Source: Chloroflexota bacterium (GTDB lineage: Bacteria; Chloroflexota; Anaerolineae; UBA4142). Taken from it: 64,000 nt of DNA. The stretch covers positions 1 through 64,000 of the forward strand of contig JAMCQI010000057.1 of NCBI GenBank assembly GCA_023381515.1, in the 5' to 3' direction. The stretch's first letter is position 1. The number at the start of each line of letters is the position of its first letter. The position numbers and the translations under genes are program-made. The notes under the pieces were generated by a model. It did no database searches and had not been told where the DNA came from. It was given only the letters and a program-made list of their open reading frames with translations. Positions 34,627 to 41,916 of this stretch are shown one piece after another.

Positions 34627-36252
34627 TTACTCAACGCCTGGTTCGCGAATGATGGCGTCGCGTCCAGAGCCGACCAGGCTGAGATCAATTGCCCATTCGT
34701 ACTGTCGGCGATAGTTCCAGGATATCACAGGTGGGTGGATGTTGCCGGATATCTGCTGTCCGATGTGAAATGCCAGGGACACAGGGCCAGCGTAAAACAA
34801 ATGTACCCGGGTAGCCGCCGGAAGCCGCTGCACGATGAGGTCCATCGCCTTGCGGAAAACGCGTCCATACTCGCGCGCTTGGTCTTCCGTCCGAACAATG
34901 CTGCGCGTCGGAGCGGGAATCTTTAGATCCACCTCTAGCGCCGCATTTGGAACGACTGCCCGAGTCTCAATGGGCTTCACCTCGTAGCTCACCGAGACGC
35001 GGACGACCACGTCACCACTCTGTGTCAACGGCTTGTCGGGGATTCCAGTAATGCCCAGCTCAGGAGGCTCCCCATCACCGCTTTGCCAATTCCAGCTGTT
35101 GTCCTCCGGATGGAAATCGAAAAGACCGACGGGTTGACGGTCGGTCACGAAATATCCCGCCAGGATTGCCAAAGGAATGTGCACGAGGCCACCGAAAACA
35201 AGCGATGCGCCCGGTTCGATTTGGCTGGCTAATTGATTGCCGCACATATCCAGTAATCGCTGCGTCGCAGCCTCGACGTCGCGTATTCTGCCGTCCACCA
35301 CGAGATCCGTAAAATCCAATGGCGTCCAGCGAATCTCTCGGTTCGGGTAGACGTCAGCCAAGACTTCGGCAAGTTCTAATTGTGGTATTTTGCGAAGTGA
35401 CTGAGCAACCAATACGACCAAGGGAGGCAATACCTTTCCGGAATCGGGGCCGCTGCCACCTATCGGACCAATGGGACGATCTTTCAATAACCCGAATGTG
35501 AACGCTGCGGCAACATCTGCTGCATAGGGCTGCCAGTCATCATTCTTGTTTGAGTCTGCGAGATCACAAATCCCTCGGATTTCCAAGAACCCTGCGGGTG
35601 GATGGGTCATCTCGGCTGCGCGCGCCACACCCGCCCCTTCCATGGCAGTCGCCACCAGTTTGGAGCATTCCGCTCGGAGGCGGGTCATGAAGCTTTCATC
35701 CGCGATCACTTTTTCACCCGAGGCAATCGGGCCGAAGTGGACCTTGGAAAGCACAAGATTGTCGGCTTGCGCGCCTGGGCGCGCTGTACCAATCGAGTTT
35801 CTCCAGTCAACGGCGGTGTACGCCAGTGCGCGGGCATAGAGCATCCGATTTGAATGGAACTGCTCGGGGCGCGGTTGCTCGCCGCTCGGCGTCATTTTCG
35901 CGGGCTCATAGTAGAATGAGTAATCTGCAATCGCGACGTCGCCTAGCGACACCTTGCCCGGGACGCCGCCGGCGATGCCTACCATTAGCACATGCATGGG
36001 CTGCCATCTGCGAATGAGGCTGGTGGTTGCAGCGGCAGCGCTGTCATTCCCGGGTTCCACGAGCATGATTGCGACGATGCTATAACTTTCACCGGTTGCA
36101 GCGATGGTGACCGAGCCGCGATAGTATGTAACCGGGTCTGAGTCAAAACGGACCGGCTGATAGCTACCCAGATGGCGGAGCACCGCATCTCGTTCGATTG
36201 GGAGAGCGGTGACAATGCCGAAATCAACCGGGCCGGTGCTATCCTGATCCAT
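34627..36252 (-). CDS. CBASS effector: nucleoside phosphorylase-like domain fused to SAVED
   Basis: 541 residues from the ATG at 36252 (AAGGAG nine bases upstream). Residues about 8-275 form a nucleoside phosphorylase/MTA-nucleosidase fold: GIVTALPIERDAVL, MVGIAGGVPGKVSLGDVAIA, the substrate-binding TAMEGAGVARAA and the catalytic Asp of IRGICDLADSN. The remaining part is a SAVED sensor domain, ending in HLFYAGPVSLAFHIGQQ and RRQYEWAIDL. Ligand binding to SAVED would switch on the nucleosidase. A promoter at 36382 lies just before another in-frame ATG (36375), so a 41-residue longer, leaderless form is possible. Confidence 0.9.
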   Translation of the reverse strand: MDQDSTGPVDFGIVTALPIERDAVLRHLGSYQPVRFDSDPVTYYRGSVTIAATGESYSIVAIMLVEPGNDSAAAATTSLIRRWQPMHVLMVGIAGGVPGKVSLGDVAIADYSFYYEPAKMTPSGEQPRPEQFHSNRMLYARALAYTAVDWRNSIGTARPGAQADNLVLSKVHFGPIASGEKVIADESFMTRLRAECSKLVATAMEGAGVARAAEMTHPPAGFLEIRGICDLADSNKNDDWQPYAADVAAAFTFGLLKDRPIGPIGGSGPDSGKVLPPLVVLVAQSLRKIPQLELAEVLADVYPNREIRWTPLDFTDLVVDGRIRDVEAATQRLLDMCGNQLASQIEPGASLVFGGLVHIPLAILAGYFVTDRQPVGLFDFHPEDNSWNWQSGDGEPPELGITGIPDKPLTQSGDVVVRVSVSYEVKPIETRAVVPNAALEVDLKIPAPTRSIVRTEDQAREYGRVFRKAMDLIVQRLPAATRVHLFYAGPVSLAFHIGQQISGNIHPPVISWNYRRQYEWAIDLSLVGSGRDAIIREPGVE

Positions 36253-36381
36253 CACGTCTGGCTCCTTGTGGCCGTTCAACGTTAATCCCGCGTTGTGCAG
36301 TGCATAACTCGAACAACAGAGCGTGTCGCGCACTCGCCGGCGCGCCGATGCTGCCCGCGATGTGGACACGCTCATCGCTTC

Positions 36382-36410
36382 ATACTAGCACAAGTGAGCT
36401 AGTTAGTAAA
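36382..36410 (-). promoter_or_regulatory. Promoter of the CBASS operon
   Basis: Minus strand TTTACT (36405-36410) and TAGTAT (36382-36387) at 17-base spacing. The spacer holds the inverted repeat CTAGC / GCTAG, a possible operator. Confidence 0.6.
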
Positions 36411-36515
36411 GTTTGGGCTTTGCAGTTGTGGGATTGATTTCTGATGTGACGTCGACAGCTGGGCAATAACTATCCAATGGAGCCATCGGGGCGTGCACGC
36501 GCTGGCACCGTCGCT

Positions 36516-36668
36516 GAAAAACGAGGACACAGGCCGGTCGCGTGCGGTTTCCCTCCGCCGTTTGGCCTGTGTCCTCGTGTCCTGGTCGTTGCCAGGCGAT
36601 GCTATGCCTGCCTAAGGTATGCGCTCTGTGTCCATCGCGACCAAGTTTCGCTCGCACATCAACTTGGT
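36516..36668 (-). ncRNA. Structured RNA element, copy C
   Basis: Minus strand: ACCAAGTT / AACTTGGT helix (36661-36668 with 36640-36647), GCGATG / CATCGC helix (36633-36638 with 36596-36601), P1 hairpin CCTGG / CCAGG (36592-36596 with 36581-36585), linker ACACGAGGACACAGGCC, inner hairpin GCGG / CCGC (36555-36558 with 36544-36547), and a perfect 14-bp outer stem CGAGGACACAGGCC / GGCCTGTGTCCTCG (36564-36577 with 36522-36535) followed by GTTTTT. It lies 3' of the ImmA-like gene and upstream of the CBASS promoter, so here it probably ends the XRE/ImmA transcript. Confidence 0.65.
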
Positions 36669-36711
36669 TTGCATGTGGCGCTTTTGTGCAGTCTTTTGAC
36701 ACCCAATCGAC

Positions 36712-37305
36712 TCATGCCAGCCGCATTGTCATCGCACGGAGCCCGAACGCCTCGCGAAATGCCTCCATCCGCCCTTGGTAAAATTCGGCGCTGACCGCGA
36801 AGTGCTCTTGAATGTCGCTGTCGGACCAGCCGCGCCTGAGGAGAGTGTTGACTCGGCGTGCAGGCATCAACAGCTCATAAGCATATGCCCACGCCTGATG
36901 CTCCCACTTCCAGGCGACGACGCGATCTCCCTTTTCCAAGAGATACCGCTGATTGCCTTCATGCATCAAATAGTGTCCGATGGCATGCGCGATCAGTTCG
37001 CGCACCTGGCGCGAGTCCTCGATGGTACTCTGGATTCCAATGACATCGAGGACAATCTCCTCCTGCGCGCGACCGGCGAACGGATAGCGCTGGACTTTGA
37101 GGCGGAGCTTTCCAAGCACGCGATCAAGGTCCGCGGGATTCCCGACTCGATAGCGCCGCCGCGTGTCACCAGCATACCACTCTGGCGACCGGTTCCCTGC
37201 TTTGAGGTGCCGGGTAGTCAAGGCGCGAGAGCCTTGAATGAGTTGAGCAAGGATTATGCCTCCTTGGTTTGCTTGGTTCTCTTCGCCTTGCGTTCCCGCT
37301 TCCAC
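36712..37305 (-). CDS. ImmA/IrrE-family protein with altered zinc-site motif
   Basis: About 197 residues, or fewer if translation starts after the overlap with the XRE gene. The family's helix is present as RELIAHAIGHYLMHEG, and the downstream helix KWEHQAWAYAYELLMPA supplies the third ligand region. The zinc-peptidase signature HExxH reads HAIGH: the catalytic Glu is Ala. In ICEBs1-like elements ImmA cleaves the partner repressor to trigger induction; without the Glu this protein may bind but not cut. The 52-base overlap with the XRE gene and lack of a clear ribosome site leave the start open; an in-frame TTG (RALTTRH) is an alternative. Confidence 0.8.
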   Translation of the reverse strand: MEAGTQGEENQANQGGIILAQLIQGSRALTTRHLKAGNRSPEWYAGDTRRRYRVGNPADLDRVLGKLRLKVQRYPFAGRAQEEIVLDVIGIQSTIEDSRQVRELIAHAIGHYLMHEGNQRYLLEKGDRVVAWKWEHQAWAYAYELLMPARRVNTLLRRGWSDSDIQEHFAVSAEFYQGRMEAFREAFGLRAMTMRLA

Positions 37306-37646
37306 TCTTTGTTGCGCTGTGCGATCACAAAGCGGGCGAACATTTCGAGCGAGTTCCGTTCTTCGTCGTCCATGTCATCGAACAGGCGCATCATCACATT
37401 CAGTTGCGGGTCCAGCGGCTCGACTTCGAGCGGCTCCGACGAGATGAACAAGTCATCCGTGGCGACACCGAAGGTGCGCGCCAGCTGGACCAGCGTCTCA
37501 ATGCGCGTCTTTTCCTGAATGTTGTTCTCCAGGCGCGAGATGGTCCCCTGATCGACCCCCGATACTCTGGCGAGGTCTGCCTGGCTCCACTGCTTCGCCT
37601 GCCGCAACCTCCGAATCTTGTCCCCATCGAGCAGAATATCGTCCAT
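37254..37646 (-). CDS. XRE-family transcriptional repressor
   Basis: 130 residues. The N-terminal helix-turn-helix (KIRRLRQAKQWSQADLARVSGVDQGTISRLEN) is canonical cI/Cro type, followed by a linker and a charged C-terminal helix (RNKEWKRERKAKRTKQ). With the overlapping ImmA-like gene it forms the repressor/antirepressor pair typical of integrative elements and prophages. It is divergent from the long transfer operon and probably binds the ATGAG/CTCAT sites between the two promoters. Confidence 0.92.
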   Translation of the reverse strand: MDDILLDGDKIRRLRQAKQWSQADLARVSGVDQGTISRLENNIQEKTRIETLVQLARTFGVATDDLFISSEPLEVEPLDPQLNVMMRLFDDMDDEERNSLEMFARFVIAQRNKEWKRERKAKRTKQTKEA

Positions 37647-37702
37647 TTTCGGCTCCTCTATCGGCCGCTGTCCGCGGCCGGCTCTACTTTGCGGATGTTC
37701 CC

Positions 37703-37731
37703 ACTATAGCACAATTGATGAGTTTTGTCCA
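37703..37731 (-). promoter_or_regulatory. Promoter of the XRE-ImmA operon
   Basis: Minus strand TGGACA (37726-37731) and TATAGT (37703-37708), spacer 17. Overlapped by ATGAGTTTTGTCCATAG (37718-37734), which recurs at 31668. Confidence 0.78.
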
Positions 37732-37756
37732 TAGGTGATTCAGAAATTTAATGTTG

Positions 37757-37822
37757 TAACTCATTGACAAATGAGAGTTCCTGCCTTACAATATGCATAA
37801 TCTCATCGTCATTATATGAGTT
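37757..37822 (+). promoter_or_regulatory. Promoter and operators of the long transfer operon
   Basis: TTGACA (37764-37769) and TACAAT (37787-37792) with a 17-base spacer. Two inverted repeats of the word CTCAT/ATGAG overlap or follow it: 37760-37775 around the -35 box and 37802-37820 past the -10 box. The same half-site lies in the opposing XRE promoter, so one regulator could control both directions. Confidence 0.78.
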
Positions 37823-37857
37823 TCCCCATTGAACGCAAATCCGCTACGAGGTGATCC

Positions 37858-38100
37858 ATGATGGAGTTGAGTGACCGGCAAGTGCGCGTGCACCAATTCG
37901 TGCGCGAGTACGTGGATGAGAATGGCTATCCCCCTACCTTCCGGGAGATCGGACGCGCGGTGGGTATCACGTCGACATCCGTCGTTCGCTACACGCTGGA
38001 TGCCCTGGAGAAAGCAGGCATTCTGAGACGAGCCCCGAACCGCTCCCGCGCCCTGGCCCTGCAGGCGCGCCGCAGCCGCAGAGGAGTGCATGGAGAATAA
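37858..38100 (+). CDS. LexA-type DNA-binding protein lacking the protease domain
   Basis: 80 residues that match only the winged-helix N-terminal domain of LexA: LSDRQVRVHQFVREYVDENGYPPTFREIG, then AVGITSTSVVRYTLDALEKAGIL. The S24 autocleavage domain is absent, so SOS-type self-cleavage is not possible. It is the first gene of the long operon with GAGGTG before the ATG, and overlaps the SSB gene by 11 bases. It may be a small regulator set opposite the XRE repressor. Confidence 0.85.
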   Translation: MMELSDRQVRVHQFVREYVDENGYPPTFREIGRAVGITSTSVVRYTLDALEKAGILRRAPNRSRALALQARRSRRGVHGE

Positions 38101-38449
38101 CCGGGTCTACCTGCTCGGGCGGCTATGCCATGCCCCCAAACTGTTCCAAACGCGTTCCCAACGCCCCAAGATGGTCTTCCGCCTGGCAATTCCGCGAATG
38201 CTGCCGGCAACGCGACCCGCTTCGGCAGGTCGTCAAAACACGCGTCCGGATTCCAGGCACATCGCCGATTTCATCACCGTGGTCGTTCTGGGCACGCCCG
38301 CGAACGAGCTCAACCGGCGCCACCTCGAAAAAGGAATGTGGGTCCAAGTCGCGGGCTGGCTCCGCAGCTGGGATCGCCCGTCGCTCCGGACGAATGGGGT
38401 GCTCGAAGTGGTTGCCGAACAAGTGCAGGTCGGCGGAGAACAGAAATGA
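38090..38449 (+). CDS. Single-stranded DNA-binding protein (SSB-like)
   Basis: 119 residues with an SSB-type OB fold: MENNRVYLLGRLCHAPKLFQT, KMVFRLAIPR, then DFITVVVLGTPANELNRRHLEKGMWVQVAGWLRS. It lacks the acidic C-terminal tip of housekeeping SSB and is shorter, as in plasmid-borne copies. It would protect single-stranded DNA during replication or transfer of the element. Confidence 0.82.
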   Translation: MENNRVYLLGRLCHAPKLFQTRSQRPKMVFRLAIPRMLPATRPASAGRQNTRPDSRHIADFITVVVLGTPANELNRRHLEKGMWVQVAGWLRSWDRPSLRTNGVLEVVAEQVQVGGEQK

Positions 38450-38733
38450 GCGCGGCTGAAAATGCTGTCCTAGAGCGCTGGCTCTCGGCGCTCAATGCCT
38501 TCCAGCCCGGGTTGCCTCAGCCGGTCGCAACTGCGATGGTGGAGGGCACGGCGAAAGGGCCTTCCGGACGTCTCCTTGAACAAATCGAAGAGGCGCTGAT
38601 GAATCTGGAAAGTGCTGCTTTGGAGAATCTCACCGGGAGCGAAGCGCGGGTGACCATCGCTATCCTGCACGAGATGAATCAGCAAGTGGCACAACTGCTC
38701 GTCAAATTGGGCAGTCTATGGGAGCAACCCTAG
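38446..38733 (+). CDS. Small hypothetical protein (95 aa)
   Basis: Unrecognised, predicted all-helical 95-residue protein (AAENAVLERWLSALNAF, then LEQIEEALMNLESAALENL and VTIAILHEMNQQVAQLLVKLG). The ATG overlaps the SSB stop (ATGA) and its own stop abuts the CpaB-like gene, so it is a genuine member of the operon. Confidence 0.65.
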   Translation: MSAAENAVLERWLSALNAFQPGLPQPVATAMVEGTAKGPSGRLLEQIEEALMNLESAALENLTGSEARVTIAILHEMNQQVAQLLVKLGSLWEQP

Positions 38734-40035
38734 ATGTTGAGATCTGCAACCTTCACTATCGGCCTCGTGCTGGCGGGGCTTGCCTTCGTCGGCTTCCTGA
38801 TGCTCGGCGGCATGACGGCGCCACCGCCCTATTCGATCGTCGTCGCAGTGCAAGATATCCCGGCTTACACACTGCTCGACGCAGGCGCCCTCGGCGTGGA
38901 TGCCCAGCGCATCAACAGCCAGGTGGCGCATACCCTCGTCCAGCGTGAGGAAATCGATCAATTCGTCGGCGGCTTTGTGCTCGAGAACATTCACGCCGGC
39001 GAACCTCTACGCAAGGGAGCGATTGTTGCACCGGATAATCCGCAGGCCGCGTCGCGCCTCGCGCTCATGATGACAGACCCGGGCCGCGTCGCGATGGTAG
39101 TCCCCCTCGATGCGAAAACCGCACCGGGCCAGATCGCCCCCGGCGATTGGGTGGATCTCGTTCTCGGTCTTACGCCCGGCAACATCTCGGCGAGCAGCGG
39201 AACGACGTTTGGCAGCCTGCTCACACCCACGCCAGTTGCCCTTTCCTTTCCGCTGGGTCCTTCACTTCCAATAACGTCATCAGCGAAGGCAACTCCCCAA
39301 CCGCAACCGGTCCCCAATTTCTCATTCGGCACCGCAGTGACAACCACGGGAAGTGTCAGCGCGAGTGAAATGAATTTGCCGGTTGATAAGGTCGTGATCC
39401 AGAACATCCCCGTGGTTGGCGTGCGTTTTCAGCAGGTGCCCAATCCCGCCTTCACGGGTTCGGGGGGATCGCTGGGTCAAAGCGGATCAACTACAAGCTC
39501 CCCTCAGCCTGCCTACATTCAAGGCGACATCCAATCGGTCACGGTCCTCTTGCCGAGAGCAAGTGTCGAACTGGTGACCTTTGCAATGGACAACGGCCGC
39601 GTCCACGTTGCCCTGCTGCCCGCGCAGTCCGGGCAGGCGGCCAATGGCGCCCAGTCGCCTACTTTCGGCATCAGCTTCAATGATGTGCTCGCGTGGATGA
39701 TGCGCGAGCGTGCACTTTCTGCCAGCGGACAACCACCTGTAGCGCCAGCGCAAGCGACGCCAACGCAATCTGCTCCATCCGCTCCACAGACGCCTGTGGG
39801 CGGAGCGCCCACCCAGGTCGCGCCGGGTATACCGCCCGCGACGACACAACCAAATGCAACCGAAATGAGGCTGACGCCCGCTCCCAAGTCAACTCCTGCG
39901 CCCGCGACGATTGCGACCGGACTCGATTTCATGGCTCTCCTGATTCCGTTGAGCTGCGGAATTGTCCTGCTCGTCCTTTTCGTCGCGGTCGTCCGCTTTG
40001 TTCGGAAACGGAGGCGCGATGATGACGTCGTCTAG
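38734..40035 (+). CDS. CpaB/RcpC-like pilus assembly protein, first copy
   Basis: 433 residues with an N-terminal membrane segment and an SAF-type domain (SIVVAVQDIPAYTLLDAGAL, then GGFVLENIHAGEPLRKGAIV), followed by the RcpC/CpaB beta domain (VAMVVPLDAKTAPGQIAPGDWVDLVLG). A Pro/Thr/Ala-rich stretch and a C-terminal transmembrane segment with a basic tail (VRFVRKRRRD) complete it. CpaB helps assemble Tad pili at the cell surface. It begins immediately after the small gene upstream, with no gap. Confidence 0.85.
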   Translation: MLRSATFTIGLVLAGLAFVGFLMLGGMTAPPPYSIVVAVQDIPAYTLLDAGALGVDAQRINSQVAHTLVQREEIDQFVGGFVLENIHAGEPLRKGAIVAPDNPQAASRLALMMTDPGRVAMVVPLDAKTAPGQIAPGDWVDLVLGLTPGNISASSGTTFGSLLTPTPVALSFPLGPSLPITSSAKATPQPQPVPNFSFGTAVTTTGSVSASEMNLPVDKVVIQNIPVVGVRFQQVPNPAFTGSGGSLGQSGSTTSSPQPAYIQGDIQSVTVLLPRASVELVTFAMDNGRVHVALLPAQSGQAANGAQSPTFGISFNDVLAWMMRERALSASGQPPVAPAQATPTQSAPSAPQTPVGGAPTQVAPGIPPATTQPNATEMRLTPAPKSTPAPATIATGLDFMALLIPLSCGIVLLVLFVAVVRFVRKRRRDDDVV

Positions 40036-41449
40036 TCCATCCGCCAACGGATCTCAGTTCCCCGCACCCGAACGAAGCGGAGCCTTGAAGCTGCTCCTCG
40101 CCTTGCGCGAATGGGGCGATGTCCAGCAACTGAATGCCATGTTCGCCCCGGGCAATTCGAATGGGATCGAGATCGTCACATGGACGCAGGACGGCTCGCG
40201 CATTTTCGGCGACGCGACCGCGCTTGACGCCGACATCGTTCTCATTGACCCGACCTTGCCGGCCTTCGAGCCAAACGATATCCAGCGCCTGTATCACTTT
40301 GAACAGAAACCGGTCGTCACACTCGGCGCGATCCCGCCGCAAGGCGACTGGGGCTCGAAGTTGTACCAGCTCGGCATCAAGGGTCACGTCGATCTTCCTA
40401 TTGGGGAAGCCCAGGCGCGCGCGTTGGTGGCGATGTCGCACAAGGCGGTTCAGGATGCGTTGCGGGAACGGTCGTCCCCATCCTACATTCCGCAGGTCTC
40501 CACTCAAGTCGCGCAGGTGATCGCTACCCACGGCTGGGAAAAGAGCATGGTCGCGGTGTGGGGTGCGAAAGGTGGTGTTGGGAAAAGCACGGTCTCCGAG
40601 AATCTCGCCAGCATCCTGGGTGTCCTGGCAAACCGCAACACGGTCCTAGTCGATGCGAATATGGCAGGCGGGAATGCTCATATTCACCTGGGTTATTCGG
40701 AAGCGCAGATCCCGAAGAACATTGCGGCGCTCGCCCGCCGCTACCAAATGAATCTATCGACCTCCGCCTACCGGAATACGTCGAGCGTTGGGATCCTATC
40801 GGCGCAGCCGCTTCTTTCGCCGGCGGAAGTGCAGGGACATCTCACTCCCTTTCGCGGCAAGCTGGGAGTTTTGATCGGAATTCCGAAGCAACACATGGGC
40901 GGCGAGGAATACTTTCAAGGGGAACTAGGTCGCGGCTTCATGCACGAGCTGCTGAACGTGCTGCGCGGGATCGTCGATTTCGTCGTGATGGATCTGGGGC
41001 AGGACACGAATGCTGCCATTCACCTGCAGGCGCTGCGCGACGCCAACTATATCTTTGTCATCGTTAACCCCGACGCGGCCAGTGTGCGGGCCACGGGCGA
41101 AGTGATGGAGGATTTGTTCAAGCACGTTCAGCTCGACCCGAAGAAATTCCGCCTGGTTGTCAATCGCTTTCATCCCGAGCACGGCATACCGCGCAAGGAC
41201 ATTGTCCGGGCTTTGCAGATGCCGGAAGTCGGCATCGTGCCGGATGGAGGTCCCAAAGTGACGGCTTCGCTCAACCGCGGCGTGCCCCTCGTTCTCGATT
41301 CACGCGGCGAGATTGCCCGCAACCTGGTGGCGATAGCCTCCACGCTGTACCCGCCTGTCACGCAGGTATGGTCACATCGCAATCGATTGGGCGGTGAGAA
41401 GAATCCTGGTTTGGGAAAGAAGCTCGCCGAAATGGTCTTTGGAGCTTGA
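40019..41449 (+). CDS. CpaE/TadZ-like ATPase, first copy
   Basis: 476 residues: a receiver-like atypical N-terminal domain and a ParA/MinD-type ATPase with the deviant Walker A VWGAKGGVGKSTVSENLA, VLVDANMAGG, and FVVMDLGQDTN in the Walker B position. CpaE/TadZ places the pilus machine at the pole or membrane. Two adjacent ATGs (40019, 40022) follow GGAGGCGCG and overlap the CpaB stop; the first is given. Confidence 0.88.
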   Translation: MMTSSSPSANGSQFPAPERSGALKLLLALREWGDVQQLNAMFAPGNSNGIEIVTWTQDGSRIFGDATALDADIVLIDPTLPAFEPNDIQRLYHFEQKPVVTLGAIPPQGDWGSKLYQLGIKGHVDLPIGEAQARALVAMSHKAVQDALRERSSPSYIPQVSTQVAQVIATHGWEKSMVAVWGAKGGVGKSTVSENLASILGVLANRNTVLVDANMAGGNAHIHLGYSEAQIPKNIAALARRYQMNLSTSAYRNTSSVGILSAQPLLSPAEVQGHLTPFRGKLGVLIGIPKQHMGGEEYFQGELGRGFMHELLNVLRGIVDFVVMDLGQDTNAAIHLQALRDANYIFVIVNPDAASVRATGEVMEDLFKHVQLDPKKFRLVVNRFHPEHGIPRKDIVRALQMPEVGIVPDGGPKVTASLNRGVPLVLDSRGEIARNLVAIASTLYPPVTQVWSHRNRLGGEKNPGLGKKLAEMVFGA

Positions 41450-41493
41450 CGTTTCGCTTCATCTCGAAACGTCTCCTTGAAAAAGAGGAAAGA

Positions 41494-41916
41494 ATGGGAA
41501 TGGAACAGCCCTGTGAAGCCTGGTTCGACAACTTTTGGGCACGACGCGAAGGGAATCGGATCTGGATCGGCAAGTCATATGACCACCGAGCCAGCTACTC
41601 CGAGGCTACCCTGGTGCTTTGGTTGACCGAGGAAGGCGGGCTCACCGTCGATCCAAAATGGGCAAAGGTCCGCTCGTCGGAAACCGCGCATGAGCGCGCC
41701 TGGCTGGGAATGCTCCGGCGCTTGATGCTCCCGGTCACCCTTCAGTCCAAGCTCTTGGAACCACCTCCCTTTTGTCTCTTCTCAGAGGAGCCCGGGATGC
41801 TGGAATACCTGTACAGGATCGCGAAGGATGAGCTGCATTCGGCGCATCTCGATGAAGCGGAGAGGGACTTGCTCACCCAAGCCCTCACCGCCAATTTTCC
41901 GGAAGGCCGATCATGA
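41494..41916 (+). CDS. Hypothetical protein of the pilus operon (140 aa)
   Basis: Unrecognised soluble protein with many aromatic residues in its first third (EAWFDNFWARREGNRIWIGKSY) and an acidic C-terminal half. The start at 41494 follows AAAGAGGAAAG; the stop overlaps the CpaF gene by four bases. Possibly an accessory factor of the secretion ATPase, by position only. Confidence 0.65.
   Translation: MGMEQPCEAWFDNFWARREGNRIWIGKSYDHRASYSEATLVLWLTEEGGLTVDPKWAKVRSSETAHERAWLGMLRRLMLPVTLQSKLLEPPPFCLFSEEPGMLEYLYRIAKDELHSAHLDEAERDLLTQALTANFPEGRS

Noticed and set aside
36376..36711. Possible toxin gene between the CBASS and ImmA-like genes
   Set aside because: The short frames there read through the paired strands of RNA copy C and have no start signal.
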